This document shows, piece by piece, positions 41,597 to 49,631 of a stretch of 64,000 nucleotides of DNA. The notes under the pieces are model-generated. The model worked only from the letters and a program-made list of their open reading frames with translations, made no database searches and was not told the origin of the DNA. The position numbers and the translations under genes are program-made. The DNA comes from G965267605 sp965267605 (GTDB lineage: Bacteria; Bacteroidota; Bacteroidia; Flavobacteriales_E; Vicingaceae): positions 930,001 through 994,000 of the forward strand of contig OZ254088.1 in NCBI GenBank assembly GCA_965267605.1, given 5' to 3'. Position 1 is the stretch's first letter. Each line of letters starts with the position of its first letter.

Positions 41597-42313
41597 ATGG
41601 AATTGGATATAGTTGCGTTTGGAGCGCATCCTGATGATGTAGAGTTGGCATGTGCCGGCACATTGTTGGTTTCTAAGCAAAACCACAAGAAAGTTGGTAT
41701 CGTTGATCTCACGCGTGGACAACTGGGAACTCGCGGTACTCCGGAGATTCGTGAGAAGGAAGCCACTGAGGCTGCAAGGATCTTAGGGGTAGACGTAAGG
41801 GTTAACCTGGGCATGGAAGACGGCTTCTTCCAGAATGATGAAGAGCATCAAATGGAAGTGATTAAAGTAATACGGCATTTACGCCCAAAGATCATTCTTG
41901 CCAATGCTTTGGCGGATAGGCATCCCGATCACGGGAAAGCTGGCCGGCTTGTTGCAGATGCAGCTTTTCTTGCTGGACTGAGGAAGATAGCGACTACATA
42001 TCAAGAGATTCCGCAAGAGCCATGGAGACCAACTTTGGTGCTGCATTATGTGCAAGACTACTATATCAAACCCAACATTGTAATTGATGTTACCAAGCAG
42101 TTTGATAGAAAAATGGAGGCAATCAAAGCTTATCAGAGTCAATTCTTCGATCCGACCTCCACAGAGCCCGCTACACCTATAAGTGGTGAAGAATTCTTTG
42201 GTGTTGTTAAGGCACGTGCTTTAGCGATGGGGAGGTATATCAAGGCTGAGCTAGGAGAGGGGTTTGTGTCCGAACGCCCCTTGGGTGTAGAGCATTTATC
42301 ACTGCTGAAGTGA
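41597..42313 (+). CDS. bshB1: Bacillithiol biosynthesis deacetylase BshB1
   Basis: 238 aa LmbE-like zinc deacetylase that removes acetate from GlcNAc-malate. Zinc motif AFGAHPDDVELACAGTL, GIVDLTRGQLGTRGTPEIRE, NLGMEDGFFQ, and LADRHPDHGKAG with the third His. Implies a bacillithiol pool; bshA and bshC are elsewhere. Divergent from ccmB. A TATTTTTA box (one mismatch) ends about 5 nt before the ATG. Confidence 0.93.
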   Translation: MELDIVAFGAHPDDVELACAGTLLVSKQNHKKVGIVDLTRGQLGTRGTPEIREKEATEAARILGVDVRVNLGMEDGFFQNDEEHQMEVIKVIRHLRPKIILANALADRHPDHGKAGRLVADAAFLAGLRKIATTYQEIPQEPWRPTLVLHYVQDYYIKPNIVIDVTKQFDRKMEAIKAYQSQFFDPTSTEPATPISGEEFFGVVKARALAMGRYIKAELGEGFVSERPLGVEHLSLLK

Positions 42314-42314
42314 T

Positions 42315-43133
42315 TCATTTTATGAGGTTGTAGACCTTATTCTCTTCGTAGCTATATGCGTACAAATAATGGTCTGGGGAAAAACCTATGTTCACCCAGT
42401 TGCTATGAACATTGATCAAGCTAAAATCTTCTCCGGTTCCCTTATAGTTCATGGAAAATTTCAGGAGTGTTCGTCCTTTTTTATAGAGAAACAGATTGTT
42501 TGTTTCGAAGAACAGGAAGCGGTCTTTTATTTTCACAGGAAGGTTGCGAGTAGGCTTGTATGGAAGCTTGATGTCATCTTCGAAATAGGTAACCTCATCG
42601 TTGACGTATTGCAACGAGATATCATCCAGTTTCCAGAGTTTGATCTTCTCAGATAAATAGGGCGTGATGTCGATCTGCGGTTGTTCGTCTATGATCTTTT
42701 CAATGATCCTTCTAGGTTCCTGCCCCGTTTTGATCTTATTGGGATCGTAGGTAAAGGATTCCCACGAGGGTTGAGCGAAATAGTTGACTATTCTGCTCAG
42801 CGTTTCAAGTGAAGGAAATCCTGCTATGGAAACATGGTATCCGTTCTTACTTTGGGTAAGCATAAGATGATCATAGGTTAAAGCAATATCCCATATCTGG
42901 ATTTCGAATTTTTTGCCCTTAAGCTTCCCTGCTTTCACAAGGTCACCGATCAATTTATTCAACTGTTGCGCACGTGCCTTGTATAGAAGGGTAGTGGTCT
43001 CATTGTAATTTGAGTGATTTTGACACAGGTATAGATTAAGGTTTTCGTACTGAAATGTCTTATCCACGCATACAGTTCCATATGAGAACAATGAGCTGAT
43101 GGAAAAGCATAAGCAGAAGACGAAACACTTCAT
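42315..43133 (-). CDS. Exported protein of unknown function
   Basis: 272 aa. Signal peptide MKCFVFCLCFSISSLFSYG, then a mostly beta or mixed domain rich in Tyr, Lys and Asn with no family I recognise (KGKKFEIQIWDIALTYDHLM, LPVKIKDRFLFFETNNLFLY). Stop is 1 bp from that of bshB1. A perfect TACCTTTG at 43151-43158 precedes it. Likely periplasmic or secreted. Confidence 0.7.
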   Translation of the reverse strand: MKCFVFCLCFSISSLFSYGTVCVDKTFQYENLNLYLCQNHSNYNETTTLLYKARAQQLNKLIGDLVKAGKLKGKKFEIQIWDIALTYDHLMLTQSKNGYHVSIAGFPSLETLSRIVNYFAQPSWESFTYDPNKIKTGQEPRRIIEKIIDEQPQIDITPYLSEKIKLWKLDDISLQYVNDEVTYFEDDIKLPYKPTRNLPVKIKDRFLFFETNNLFLYKKGRTLLKFSMNYKGTGEDFSLINVHSNWVNIGFSPDHYLYAYSYEENKVYNLIK

Positions 43134-43150
43134 GAGGTGTTGCTTTGCTT

Positions 43151-43158
43151 CAAAGGTA
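43151..43158 (-). promoter_or_regulatory. Promoter -7 box of the exported unknown gene
   Basis: Perfect TACCTTTG on the minus strand, with a predicted leader of about 14 nt before ATG 43133. No clear -33 TTG at standard distance. Confidence 0.4.
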
Positions 43159-43181
43159 AGACTATCAATGGCTGGTCGTAA

Positions 43182-43210
43182 AAAAGAAAGCTCCCCGTTT
43201 CCGGGGAGCT
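43182..43210 (-). terminator. Intrinsic terminator of the T9SS repeat protein gene
   Basis: On the minus strand AGCTCCCCG (43202-43210) pairs with CGGGGAGCT (43189-43197) across a 4-nt loop, followed by T-rich TTCTTTTTT. Confidence 0.85.
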
Positions 43211-43247
43211 CTGCCTACCTGCTATTACTATAAGAGAACTATGTTTT

Positions 43248-44861
43248 CTATGATTTGATGACTTTCAACTGGTGTGTGGTGGTTTCGCCTTGCACTACAA
43301 GGAGAAAGGCACCTGCTGGAAGATTCACCATGTCTATAATGATGTCTCTTCCAGCGCCTCTGCTTACTTGTTGTATTTGCTTTCCTGAAAGGTCGTACAG
43401 GGTTGCTGTTACTCGTCCTTCCTTAATGTCATTTGCCTGAATGGTAATCCGGTCAGTCGTTGGATTCGGGAATACGTTTACGGTTTCGTTTGAAGCCAGA
43501 TCCTCGAACCCGGTTACCACGGTTCGGATTTTGGCTACGTAAATATCAGCGATACCTGCGCTCGTGAGGGTAGTGGAGGAGAATGTAACGGTGTTGCGAA
43601 TCACTCCGGCTACATATGCGTACCCATTAGCATCTGCGTCAATGGCATAACCATTATCTCCACCTGTTCCACCAGCCGAGGTAATCCACTGCAGATTGCC
43701 ATTGGTGTCGTACTTACCAACGTAGATATCCCAATCTCCGTTGCTTACGAGTGTATTGCTCTCTACCGTAATGGTATCCTTGAAGTATCCTGTAAGGTAA
43801 AGGGTGCCGGTGCCTGTAACGCCAACACCACCGCCAATTGTGGCATTGTATCCACCGAATCCTTTTGCCCATTGCACTGTTCCGCTGCCATTGTATTTGG
43901 CTACGTATGCATTAGACCAGGTGCCTGTAGCATTTAGTGTAACTGAACCAAATTGAGCGGTGCCCTCGTAATTGCCACACACGTAAATGTTGTCATTGTT
44001 GTCCATGCGAACCCTGTTTCCCTGCTCACGTTGACTTCCACCATCTGCAGTAGCCCATATTACGTTACCTAGTGTGTCATATCTAACAAGGTAAGCGTCT
44101 TCATTCCCGGCAGATGTAAGTGAATGCGTTCCAAACGTTGCAGCTGTTCTGAAATAACCAGTAATTACCGCACCTGTGGCCGTAGCGGCAACACCGTAGC
44201 CGTTATCGTAATTGGATCCAGAACCTTTGCGTGCCCATTTCAGGTTACCATTCTGGTCATACTTTGCCAGGAATGCATCGGATTGACCAGCGGATACCAG
44301 TGTGGATGCTCCAAATAAGGCAGTTCCTTTAAAGTATCCCGTAACATAGGCATTGCCGTTGGGGTCTACGCTGAGGTCCTGGCCCTGATCGTCTAGTGTT
44401 CCTCCAGCATTTGTTGCCCATTGAATGTTTCCCGCAGCATCATACTTGGCAACGAAGATGTCTGAATTGTTTCCATTGCTAACAAGCGTAATGCTTCCGA
44501 ATTGAACGGTGCCTCTGAAAGTTCCGGTAACGTACACATCACCGTTCTGCCCAAAGTCAACACCGTAACCAATATCGTTTCCACTACCACCCGCGGTGCG
44601 TACCCACTGAAGATTGCCGTTTGCGTCATACTTGGCAACGAAATACTCATATCCACCGTTGCTAACCACCGGGGTGGTGCCGAACCAACATGAATCTCTG
44701 AACCATCCCGTGATAATTGTATTGCCTGCCGCATCGGTACGTAAGCCGTTGGCGATGTCATAGCTGTTGCTTCCAGCGCTTTTGGCCCAATCAAAGGTTT
44801 GTCCGAAGCATACTGGTGTTGCTAACGCGAGAACAATGAGAGTGGAGAAGAGAGAACGCAT
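43248..44861 (-). CDS. SBBP-type repeat protein with T9SS C-terminal sorting domain
   Basis: 537 aa. Signal peptide ending CFGQ. Seven tandem repeats of about 56-60 residues cover about 22-445, each with W-x-(K/R/T)-x-x-G near its start (FDWAKSAGS, LQWVRTAGGS, IQWATNAGGT, LKWARKGSGS, VIWATADGGS, VQWAKGFGGY, LQWITSAGGT) and ending VAKYD or similar. This is the beta-propeller-like SBBP pattern. Residues about 458-537 are a type A sorting domain (VNVFPNPTTDRITIQ, ATLYDLSGKQIQQV, LPAGAFLLVVQG). Exported and then anchored or released by type IX secretion. Confidence 0.9.
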   Translation of the reverse strand: MRSLFSTLIVLALATPVCFGQTFDWAKSAGSNSYDIANGLRTDAAGNTIITGWFRDSCWFGTTPVVSNGGYEYFVAKYDANGNLQWVRTAGGSGNDIGYGVDFGQNGDVYVTGTFRGTVQFGSITLVSNGNNSDIFVAKYDAAGNIQWATNAGGTLDDQGQDLSVDPNGNAYVTGYFKGTALFGASTLVSAGQSDAFLAKYDQNGNLKWARKGSGSNYDNGYGVAATATGAVITGYFRTAATFGTHSLTSAGNEDAYLVRYDTLGNVIWATADGGSQREQGNRVRMDNNDNIYVCGNYEGTAQFGSVTLNATGTWSNAYVAKYNGSGTVQWAKGFGGYNATIGGGVGVTGTGTLYLTGYFKDTITVESNTLVSNGDWDIYVGKYDTNGNLQWITSAGGTGGDNGYAIDADANGYAYVAGVIRNTVTFSSTTLTSAGIADIYVAKIRTVVTGFEDLASNETVNVFPNPTTDRITIQANDIKEGRVTATLYDLSGKQIQQVSRGAGRDIIIDMVNLPAGAFLLVVQGETTTHQLKVIKS

Positions 44862-44878
44862 TGCTTATTGATTTTGAT

Positions 44879-44909
44879 CAAAGTTGCGCGCTAACAGTGG
44901 TGCTGGCAA
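44879..44909 (-). promoter_or_regulatory. Promoter of the T9SS repeat protein gene
   Basis: On the minus strand, TTG (44907-44909), a 20-nt spacer and CAACTTTG (44879-44886), one mismatch from TAnnTTTG. Predicted leader about 14 nt. Confidence 0.45.
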
Positions 44910-45005
44910 TCCAAAGTGTTGCAAATAATTACAGTTATAAAAATTATTTTTATTATTTAAGTCATTTATAAACAGTATTTTAAAGTATAAAAAAAGAACT
45001 TTTAT

Positions 45006-46499
45006 ATGCCTGAACCGAAAGCATTTGCTTTGATCAAAACCTTAACCCGTGGTGAGACCCGTACAGTTTCCTTGGCTTATGGGCCTAAGAATGGTAAGGC
45101 GATGGGTGAGCAGCTGTTCAACGTGTTGCGAAAGATGGAGTTTTACGATCAGGCAACTGTGCTGAACCGGTTGGGTAGCATATCACAGTCTAGGTTGGCG
45201 AAAGAGCTCAACAACCTCTACGACCGGATTCTATTGGAATTAGCAGGAAGGGATCAACAGATGATTCCATCAGTTCGATTCGGGAGACTACTGAAGGAGG
45301 TGAAATTCCTCATCGGAAGAGGATTACTGGATCTCGCTGTCTCCAGGCTCACAAAGGCTAGGCAAATAGCAGAGAATGCGGAACTGTTCAATGAGATGTT
45401 GCAACTCATTGTTGAAGAACGCAGTGTCTACCACAAAACGCATCGCCAAGGCAAGGTAAAGAGTGCACTTTCCTTAAGAGAGGAGGAGCGGAGAGTGCTC
45501 AGAAGTATTGAGATTGCAAATAGTTACGCATCTGTTTATGACCAACTACAAGAGCTTATGGTTGAGCGTGGGCGTATTAGAGATGCAACGCAGGTAAAGG
45601 AGCTGGATGCAATTATGGATAACGCACTTTTGGATTCGGGTAGTCACGAGGATTCCATTCGTGCTACCTATTTCTACTTCAAAGTGCATCAGCGTTACCA
45701 CGATCTCCTGGGTAACTGGGAGGAGGTAAAGGGTTATACACAGCAGATACTGGCCCTCTATGAGGCAAATGAGTCGTTTATGCTGGAAAGCCTGGGAACA
45801 TATGTGGAGACCTACTACCGCTATTTAAACAGTTTGTTATTGCTTGATCCCAATGGGGATGAATTTACAGCTACACTCTCTGCTTATCGAGCCATTGGTA
45901 CTTCGAAGCTGTTTGAACAAGCGTACAATAGAGACTTGCAATCAAAGTACTTTACCATCTATTACCACCTGGAACTGAACCGGGCTCTAACGATCAAGGC
46001 GTACAAAGATGCTTTTGAATTACGCGCTGAAATATGGTCGCACTTTGAGGCCAATCAGCAATGGATCACATTAGACGAAAGGGTAGTGGCTCACATCAAT
46101 ATGTCGGTGATATCTTATTACAATGGGTATCTAAAAGGTGCGTTGGCAGATGTGAACTTCGTGTTGGATGTGGATGAAAGGCGGGTTAGGAAAGATATTC
46201 TAAGCTTCGCGAAAATCTTCGCTATGATCTTACACTTTGATTTGGGCAATACTTCCTATTTCGAATACTTGTCCCGATCAACCTATAGATTCATGAATAA
46301 GCGGGATATGTTTTTCAATTTAGAACAGGTCCTGTACCGTTTCCTTATGCACGTATACAAGAATGTGAATAATGATAAGGAAAGACGTGAGGCGCTGGAG
46401 GATCTACGATCGAAGCTTATTGCGTTAAGAGAAAATCCACGAAACCGGGTTGTGTTCGACAGCTTTGATTTTACAGGGTGGGTTGAACGGCAACTGTAG
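45006..46499 (+). CDS. Helical protein of unknown function (497 aa)
   Basis: No family is recognised. The sequence is almost entirely alpha-helical with short hydrophobic spacing that looks like degenerate TPR/SEL-type helix pairs (FLIGRGLLDLAVSRLTKARQ, YFKVHQRYHDLLGNWEEVKG, NMSVISYYNGYLKGALADVN). No signal peptide and no TM helix, so cytoplasmic. The N terminus KAFALIKTLTRGETRTVSLA could be a small separate motif. It lies alone between a very A/T-rich upstream region and the tRNA-Leu repeat, whose first copy begins at its stop codon. Confidence 0.7.
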   Translation: MPEPKAFALIKTLTRGETRTVSLAYGPKNGKAMGEQLFNVLRKMEFYDQATVLNRLGSISQSRLAKELNNLYDRILLELAGRDQQMIPSVRFGRLLKEVKFLIGRGLLDLAVSRLTKARQIAENAELFNEMLQLIVEERSVYHKTHRQGKVKSALSLREEERRVLRSIEIANSYASVYDQLQELMVERGRIRDATQVKELDAIMDNALLDSGSHEDSIRATYFYFKVHQRYHDLLGNWEEVKGYTQQILALYEANESFMLESLGTYVETYYRYLNSLLLLDPNGDEFTATLSAYRAIGTSKLFEQAYNRDLQSKYFTIYYHLELNRALTIKAYKDAFELRAEIWSHFEANQQWITLDERVVAHINMSVISYYNGYLKGALADVNFVLDVDERRVRKDILSFAKIFAMILHFDLGNTSYFEYLSRSTYRFMNKRDMFFNLEQVLYRFLMHVYKNVNNDKERREALEDLRSKLIALRENPRNRVVFDSFDFTGWVERQL

Positions 46500-46556
46500 C
46501 AAATAAAAAGGCTCGCTATTGCGAACCTCTTGGCACTTCGTGCCCAGGACTGGACT
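46499..46556. repeat. 58-bp repeat, copy 1: tRNA-Leu 3' end plus terminator
   Basis: Matches copy 2 (46605-46662) with a single T/C difference. Contains the last 10 nt of the tRNA-Leu 3' side and the downstream terminator hairpin. It begins at the stop codon of the 497-residue gene. The unit period is 106 bp. This copy has no tRNA body attached. Confidence 0.9.
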
Positions 46557-46604
46557 TACCTCGACAGGCTCGGCATAAACCTCTCGTCCAGTTTTATTCG
46601 CTGC

Positions 46605-46662
46605 GCAAATAAAAAGGCTCGCCATTGCGAACCTCTTGGCACTTCGTGCCCAGGACTGGACT
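46605..46662. repeat. 58-bp repeat, copy 2: native tRNA-Leu 3' end plus terminator
   Basis: The functional copy: it runs into the complete tRNA-Leu gene. On the minus strand it holds the T-stem side of the acceptor, then GGTTCGC-AATG-GCGAGCC with a T-rich tail. Confidence 0.9.
46607..46636 (-). terminator. Terminator of the tRNA-Lys/tRNA-Leu unit
   Basis: Minus-strand hairpin GGTTCGC / GCGAGCC (one G-U pair) with a 4-nt loop followed by TTTTTATTT. The same element recurs in copy 1 at 46501-46530. Confidence 0.8.
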
Positions 46663-46730
46663 CGAACCAGCACGAGCGTAAGCTCACTACCCCCTCAAGG
46701 TAGCGTGTCTACCAATTTCACCACCTGGGC
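46647..46730 (-). tRNA. tRNA-Leu (GAG anticodon)
   Basis: 84-nt class II tRNA with a long variable arm. Acceptor GCCCAGG pairs with CCTGGGC; discriminator A at 46647. D-arm GTGAAATTGGTAGACAC; anticodon stem CTACC/GGTAG with loop TTGAGGG, giving GAG; TPsiC loop GGTTCGAGTCC. Reads CUC/CUU. No CCA is encoded. Confidence 0.95.
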
Positions 46731-46747
46731 AAACGCTAAAGAACAAT

Positions 46748-46769
46748 GAAGGCGGCTTATGCCGCCTTC
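46748..46769. terminator. Perfect hairpin between the two tRNA genes
   Basis: GAAGGCGGC-TTAT-GCCGCCTTC. It lies between tRNA-Lys and tRNA-Leu. Without a T-run it may be a weak terminator or a processing site in a shared transcript. Confidence 0.55.
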
Positions 46770-46773
46770 TCCG

Positions 46774-46846
46774 TGACTTGACTGGGGCTCGAACCCAGGA
46801 CCCTCTCCTTAAAAGGGAGATGCTCTACCAACTGAGCTATCAAGTC
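46774..46846 (-). tRNA. tRNA-Lys (TTT anticodon)
   Basis: 73 nt. Acceptor GACTTGA pairs with TCAAGTC; discriminator A at 46774. D-arm TAGCTCAGTTGGTAGAGC; anticodon stem TCTCC/GGAGA with loop CTTTTAA giving TTT; TPsiC GGTTCGAGCCC. No CCA is encoded. First in the unit, with a good promoter upstream. Confidence 0.96.
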
Positions 46847-46860
46847 CCCAAAATGGAGTG

Positions 46861-46890
46861 CAAATATAACAGCATAAATTGAATTCACAA
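46861..46890 (-). promoter_or_regulatory. Promoter of the tRNA unit
   Basis: On the minus strand TTG (46888-46890), 19 nt, then a perfect TATATTTG (46861-46868). Predicted start near 46857, 11 nt before the mature tRNA-Lys 5' end. Confidence 0.75.
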
Positions 46891-46909
46891 CGGCTGTGAG
46901 CTGCTGCCA

Positions 46910-46936
46910 TTGAGTTTCCAGATTACATTAAATTTG
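46910..46936 (+). promoter_or_regulatory. Promoter of the SDR gene
   Basis: TTG (46910-46912), 16 nt, then perfect TAAATTTG (46929-46936). The predicted start is near 46940, so the TTG is a -33 element and not the start codon, and the GTG at 46946 is the likely start with a leader of about 6 nt. Confidence 0.65.
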
Positions 46937-46945
46937 AATTCCGCT

Positions 46946-47755
46946 GTGAAAGGAAAAGTTGTTGTCATAACAGGAGCATCTTCAGGTATAGGAAGGGCAT
47001 GCGCAGAACACTTCGCTCATCAGGGAAGTATGGTCGTGCTTGCCGCCAGAAGTGCTGACAAGCTATCTGATGCAGTCAGTGGGATCAAGGAGCAGGGAGG
47101 TCAGTGTATAGCTGTTGCAGCTGACGTTAGCAAAGAAGAAGATTGCGAGCGTTTAATTCAAGAAACCGTTGATACATATGGTGGTGTGGATATATTGATC
47201 AACAACGCGGGTATATCCATGCGAAGTTTGTTCAAGGACCTTGAACTGGACGTCATTCGCAAAGTAATGGATGTGAACTTTTGGGGAACAGTTTATTGTA
47301 CAAAGTTCGCGTTGCCGTACCTCCTAGAATCTAAGGGAAGTGTTGTTGGGGTTTCTTCAATCGCTGGGTACGTTGGTTTGCCGGCAAGAACCGGGTACAG
47401 TGCTAGCAAGTTTGCAATGCAAGGTTTCCTGGATGCCCTGAGATCTGAGAACCGAGGTAACGGATTGCACGTTCTCATTGCGTGTCCTGGCTTTACTTCT
47501 TCTAACATTCGTAACACAGCGCTTACTGGCGATGGTTCTATGCAGGGTGAATCGCCACGGGAGGAACAAAAGATGATGCAGCCAGAAGAAGTTGCAGAGC
47601 GCATATACAAGGCGATCATAAAGCGTAAGCGCAGGATTATCATGACCTCAGAAGGTAAGTGGGCGGTTTACATTGGTCTGAACCTTCCAGCGCAGACGGA
47701 GGCGGTGGCCTACAAGAAAATGAAGAACGAATCCGATTCACCTTTAGACGAGTAG
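46946..47755 (+). CDS. Short-chain dehydrogenase/reductase
   Basis: 269 aa from GTG 46946, giving MKGKVVVITGASSGIGRA at the N terminus, the usual length for the family. Cofactor motif GASSGIG, NNAG in ILINNAGISMRSL, active-site Ser in VGVSSIAGYV and Tyr-x3-Lys in TGYSASKFAMQG. Tail KRRIIMTSEGKWAVYIGLNL is typical of the SDR group associated with membranes or lipids. The substrate is unknown. The alternative TTG at 46910 overlaps the promoter. Confidence 0.85.
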   Translation: MKGKVVVITGASSGIGRACAEHFAHQGSMVVLAARSADKLSDAVSGIKEQGGQCIAVAADVSKEEDCERLIQETVDTYGGVDILINNAGISMRSLFKDLELDVIRKVMDVNFWGTVYCTKFALPYLLESKGSVVGVSSIAGYVGLPARTGYSASKFAMQGFLDALRSENRGNGLHVLIACPGFTSSNIRNTALTGDGSMQGESPREEQKMMQPEEVAERIYKAIIKRKRRIIMTSEGKWAVYIGLNLPAQTEAVAYKKMKNESDSPLDE

Positions 47756-47756
47756 C

Positions 47757-48284
47757 TTGAAAGTTTTCCTGGTTGGATATATGGGGGCGGGTAAGTCTAC
47801 ACTAGGACAGCAACTCGCGGCACACTTTGATGTTTCTTTTCGCGATATGGATAGCGAAATAGAAGAAGAACAGGGTATGCCCATTTATATGATCTGGCGA
47901 GAAGGAGGCGGAGAAGGAGCTTTCAGGAATATGGAAACCGAATGGTTGTCAGACTTTAGGTATGATGAAGGGAGTTTTGTTGTAGCAACCGGTGGAGGGG
48001 TAATGGAGCATCCTGCGAACATTGCTTACATGAAGGAGGTGGGTACTATCGTTTACCTCAAATGTGATATCGACACACTTTATGGGAGATTGCATGGGGA
48101 TCAAAGCGAAAGACCTATGCTGCAGACAGAGAATGATTATAAGGCCCACATAAGGGATTTGCTTGAAAAGAGGGAACCGAACTATCTAAAAGCAGATATA
48201 GTTGCTCTTGAAGATGACCACCATCCACAAGGAATAGCTAACCTTATAAAACAGGAAAGGGCCCCCGAATCCGGAAGCCCTTAA
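47757..48284 (+). CDS. aroK: Shikimate kinase
   Basis: Phosphorylates shikimate at the 3-OH for aromatic amino acid synthesis. 175 aa, TTG start at 47757, 1 nt after the SDR stop. P-loop GYMGAGKST at 7-15, DMDSEIEEEQG (shikimate-binding Asp), FRNMETEWL, and GGGVMEH. The LID region is YGRLHGDQSERPML. Probably co-transcribed with the SDR gene. Confidence 0.9.
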   Translation: MKVFLVGYMGAGKSTLGQQLAAHFDVSFRDMDSEIEEEQGMPIYMIWREGGGEGAFRNMETEWLSDFRYDEGSFVVATGGGVMEHPANIAYMKEVGTIVYLKCDIDTLYGRLHGDQSERPMLQTENDYKAHIRDLLEKREPNYLKADIVALEDDHHPQGIANLIKQERAPESGSP

Positions 48285-48362
48285 CCAATCGCACAATCAA
48301 TATAAGGAAGGAAGCTTTTTAAGCTCTGCTAGGTATATTTCAAATGCCGTGCCAAAATTGAA

Positions 48363-48794
48363 TTATAACTTCAGTGTTTTCTTTTTGGCTGCTATATAAG
48401 CCGCTACAGGCTGGAATTTCGTGATGTTCTTATCTCGAAGCAATGCGATTTTTTTACCCATGTGAATCTTGTATTCACAGTAGTTGTGACGATCGCATCC
48501 CTGCCATTTATAGACATCGCCATATAAATAGCCTTGAGAACTATTTTGCTCCTTGGCCAACACATGACGCAATCCACTCGGGCATCGGCTGAACATCATC
48601 GCTTTTTTAGTTGTCTTGTCGATGCCGTACAGCTCTTGCATGATGTTCTCTTCAACAAACTTGTTGACCGCCATACGATCTAATTCTCCTGAACCATTGT
48701 TTGCGTGTGCTTTATTGGGTGAGTAAGTAAAACTCAGCAAACCAATGGCAATTGTTGCTGCGAATGCAGCCAGCACTTTGAATTTAAATTTCAT
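48363..48794 (-). CDS. Small secreted protein of unknown function
   Basis: 143 aa. Signal peptide MKFKFKVLAAFAATIAIGLL ending near AHA. Body has four cysteines, FSRCPSGLRHVLAKEQ, KWQGCDRHNYCEYKIHMGKK, and ends in a basic tail. No family recognised. Its ATG overlaps the DUF2306 stop (ATGA), so the two genes are coupled. Confidence 0.65.
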   Translation of the reverse strand: MKFKFKVLAAFAATIAIGLLSFTYSPNKAHANNGSGELDRMAVNKFVEENIMQELYGIDKTTKKAMMFSRCPSGLRHVLAKEQNSSQGYLYGDVYKWQGCDRHNYCEYKIHMGKKIALLRDKNITKFQPVAAYIAAKKKTLKL

Positions 48795-49459
48795 GATACT
48801 GGTTGTTTAAGGTTAACGATTTGATTGTTGTGTAGTCTTTTTCTTTTGAGCCTTCCTGAAAGGATCACCATCTCAGCAACCATCAGGTTCAATCCCCAGC
48901 TGATCCATGCGGTTATGATGATCACAAACATGTGATCCCAATGAAGCACATAGGAAAGGATTGGGACGAGTAGGCGTAGCGTTACCGCTGAGAATGTCAT
49001 CGCATAACTCCTGTACATCCACTCCTTGTGTTCCAGGATCTTTCTTTGCCGGGCCTTCTTGATCGCTACCAGGGTGGTTCCAAACCATAGTCCGCTCATT
49101 AACAGAAAACCGGATGTAGATAGCCAACCACCTTCCGCGAAGAATGACATGTAGACTCCGGTTGGGAAACCCAATAGCAGAATCGAATACCCGTACGTTC
49201 TTCCAAGAGGCTTGTGCAGCTTCTGCTTTTTCTGGAAATAAGGGAAGAGTTGCAGCGCTCCAATAAGGATTGCCAATGTGCCTGCCGCAAGATGTATATA
49301 GAACACGGGCATCCAAATAGGATGGTTGATCAAATGTTGTTTGACAAGTAGGAAGTTCTGCTGCGTGTCGAAGTTCCAGTATGGTGATACGGTAACTACC
49401 AGGAAGCTTGCCAGGGCAAGCATTAAAACAAGTGGTATTCTTACGAGCAGCGTTTTCAT
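48791..49459 (-). CDS. DUF2306 membrane protein
   Basis: 222 aa, six TM helices. YIHLAAGTLAILIGALQLFP, KLHKPLGRTYGYSILLLGFP and HKEWMYRSYAMTFSAVTLRL are the DUF2306 pattern. Function unknown. Operon with the small secreted protein. Confidence 0.82.
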   Translation of the reverse strand: MKTLLVRIPLVLMLALASFLVVTVSPYWNFDTQQNFLLVKQHLINHPIWMPVFYIHLAAGTLAILIGALQLFPYFQKKQKLHKPLGRTYGYSILLLGFPTGVYMSFFAEGGWLSTSGFLLMSGLWFGTTLVAIKKARQRKILEHKEWMYRSYAMTFSAVTLRLLVPILSYVLHWDHMFVIIITAWISWGLNLMVAEMVILSGRLKRKRLHNNQIVNLKQPVS

Positions 49460-49631
49460 AGTTTTCGAACGTTATTGGGATTCGTTCATTATTCTAAATC
49501 CACATTCAGGGGTAAACCTTAACATCTTTTAACATGATGTGGGAGGCATTCCTGGTTTTAGAATGCAACAATTAGGAAATGGTACAGAGAAAAGTTGCGG
49601 TTAGCTTCAGAATGGTAGAAGATGCTTGTTG

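Noticed and set aside
43300..44800. Repeats in the T9SS protein as a CRISPR or DNA repeat array
   Set aside because: They are protein-level SBBP repeats of about 56-60 codons with diverged DNA.
46910..46945. SDR start at TTG 46910
   Set aside because: The TTG is better read as a -33 element 16 nt before a perfect TAAATTTG; GTG 46946 gives the usual N terminus.
48257..48283. Hairpin AAGGGC...GCCCTT as terminator of aroK
   Set aside because: It overlaps the aroK coding end and has no T-run; I would not call it a terminator.
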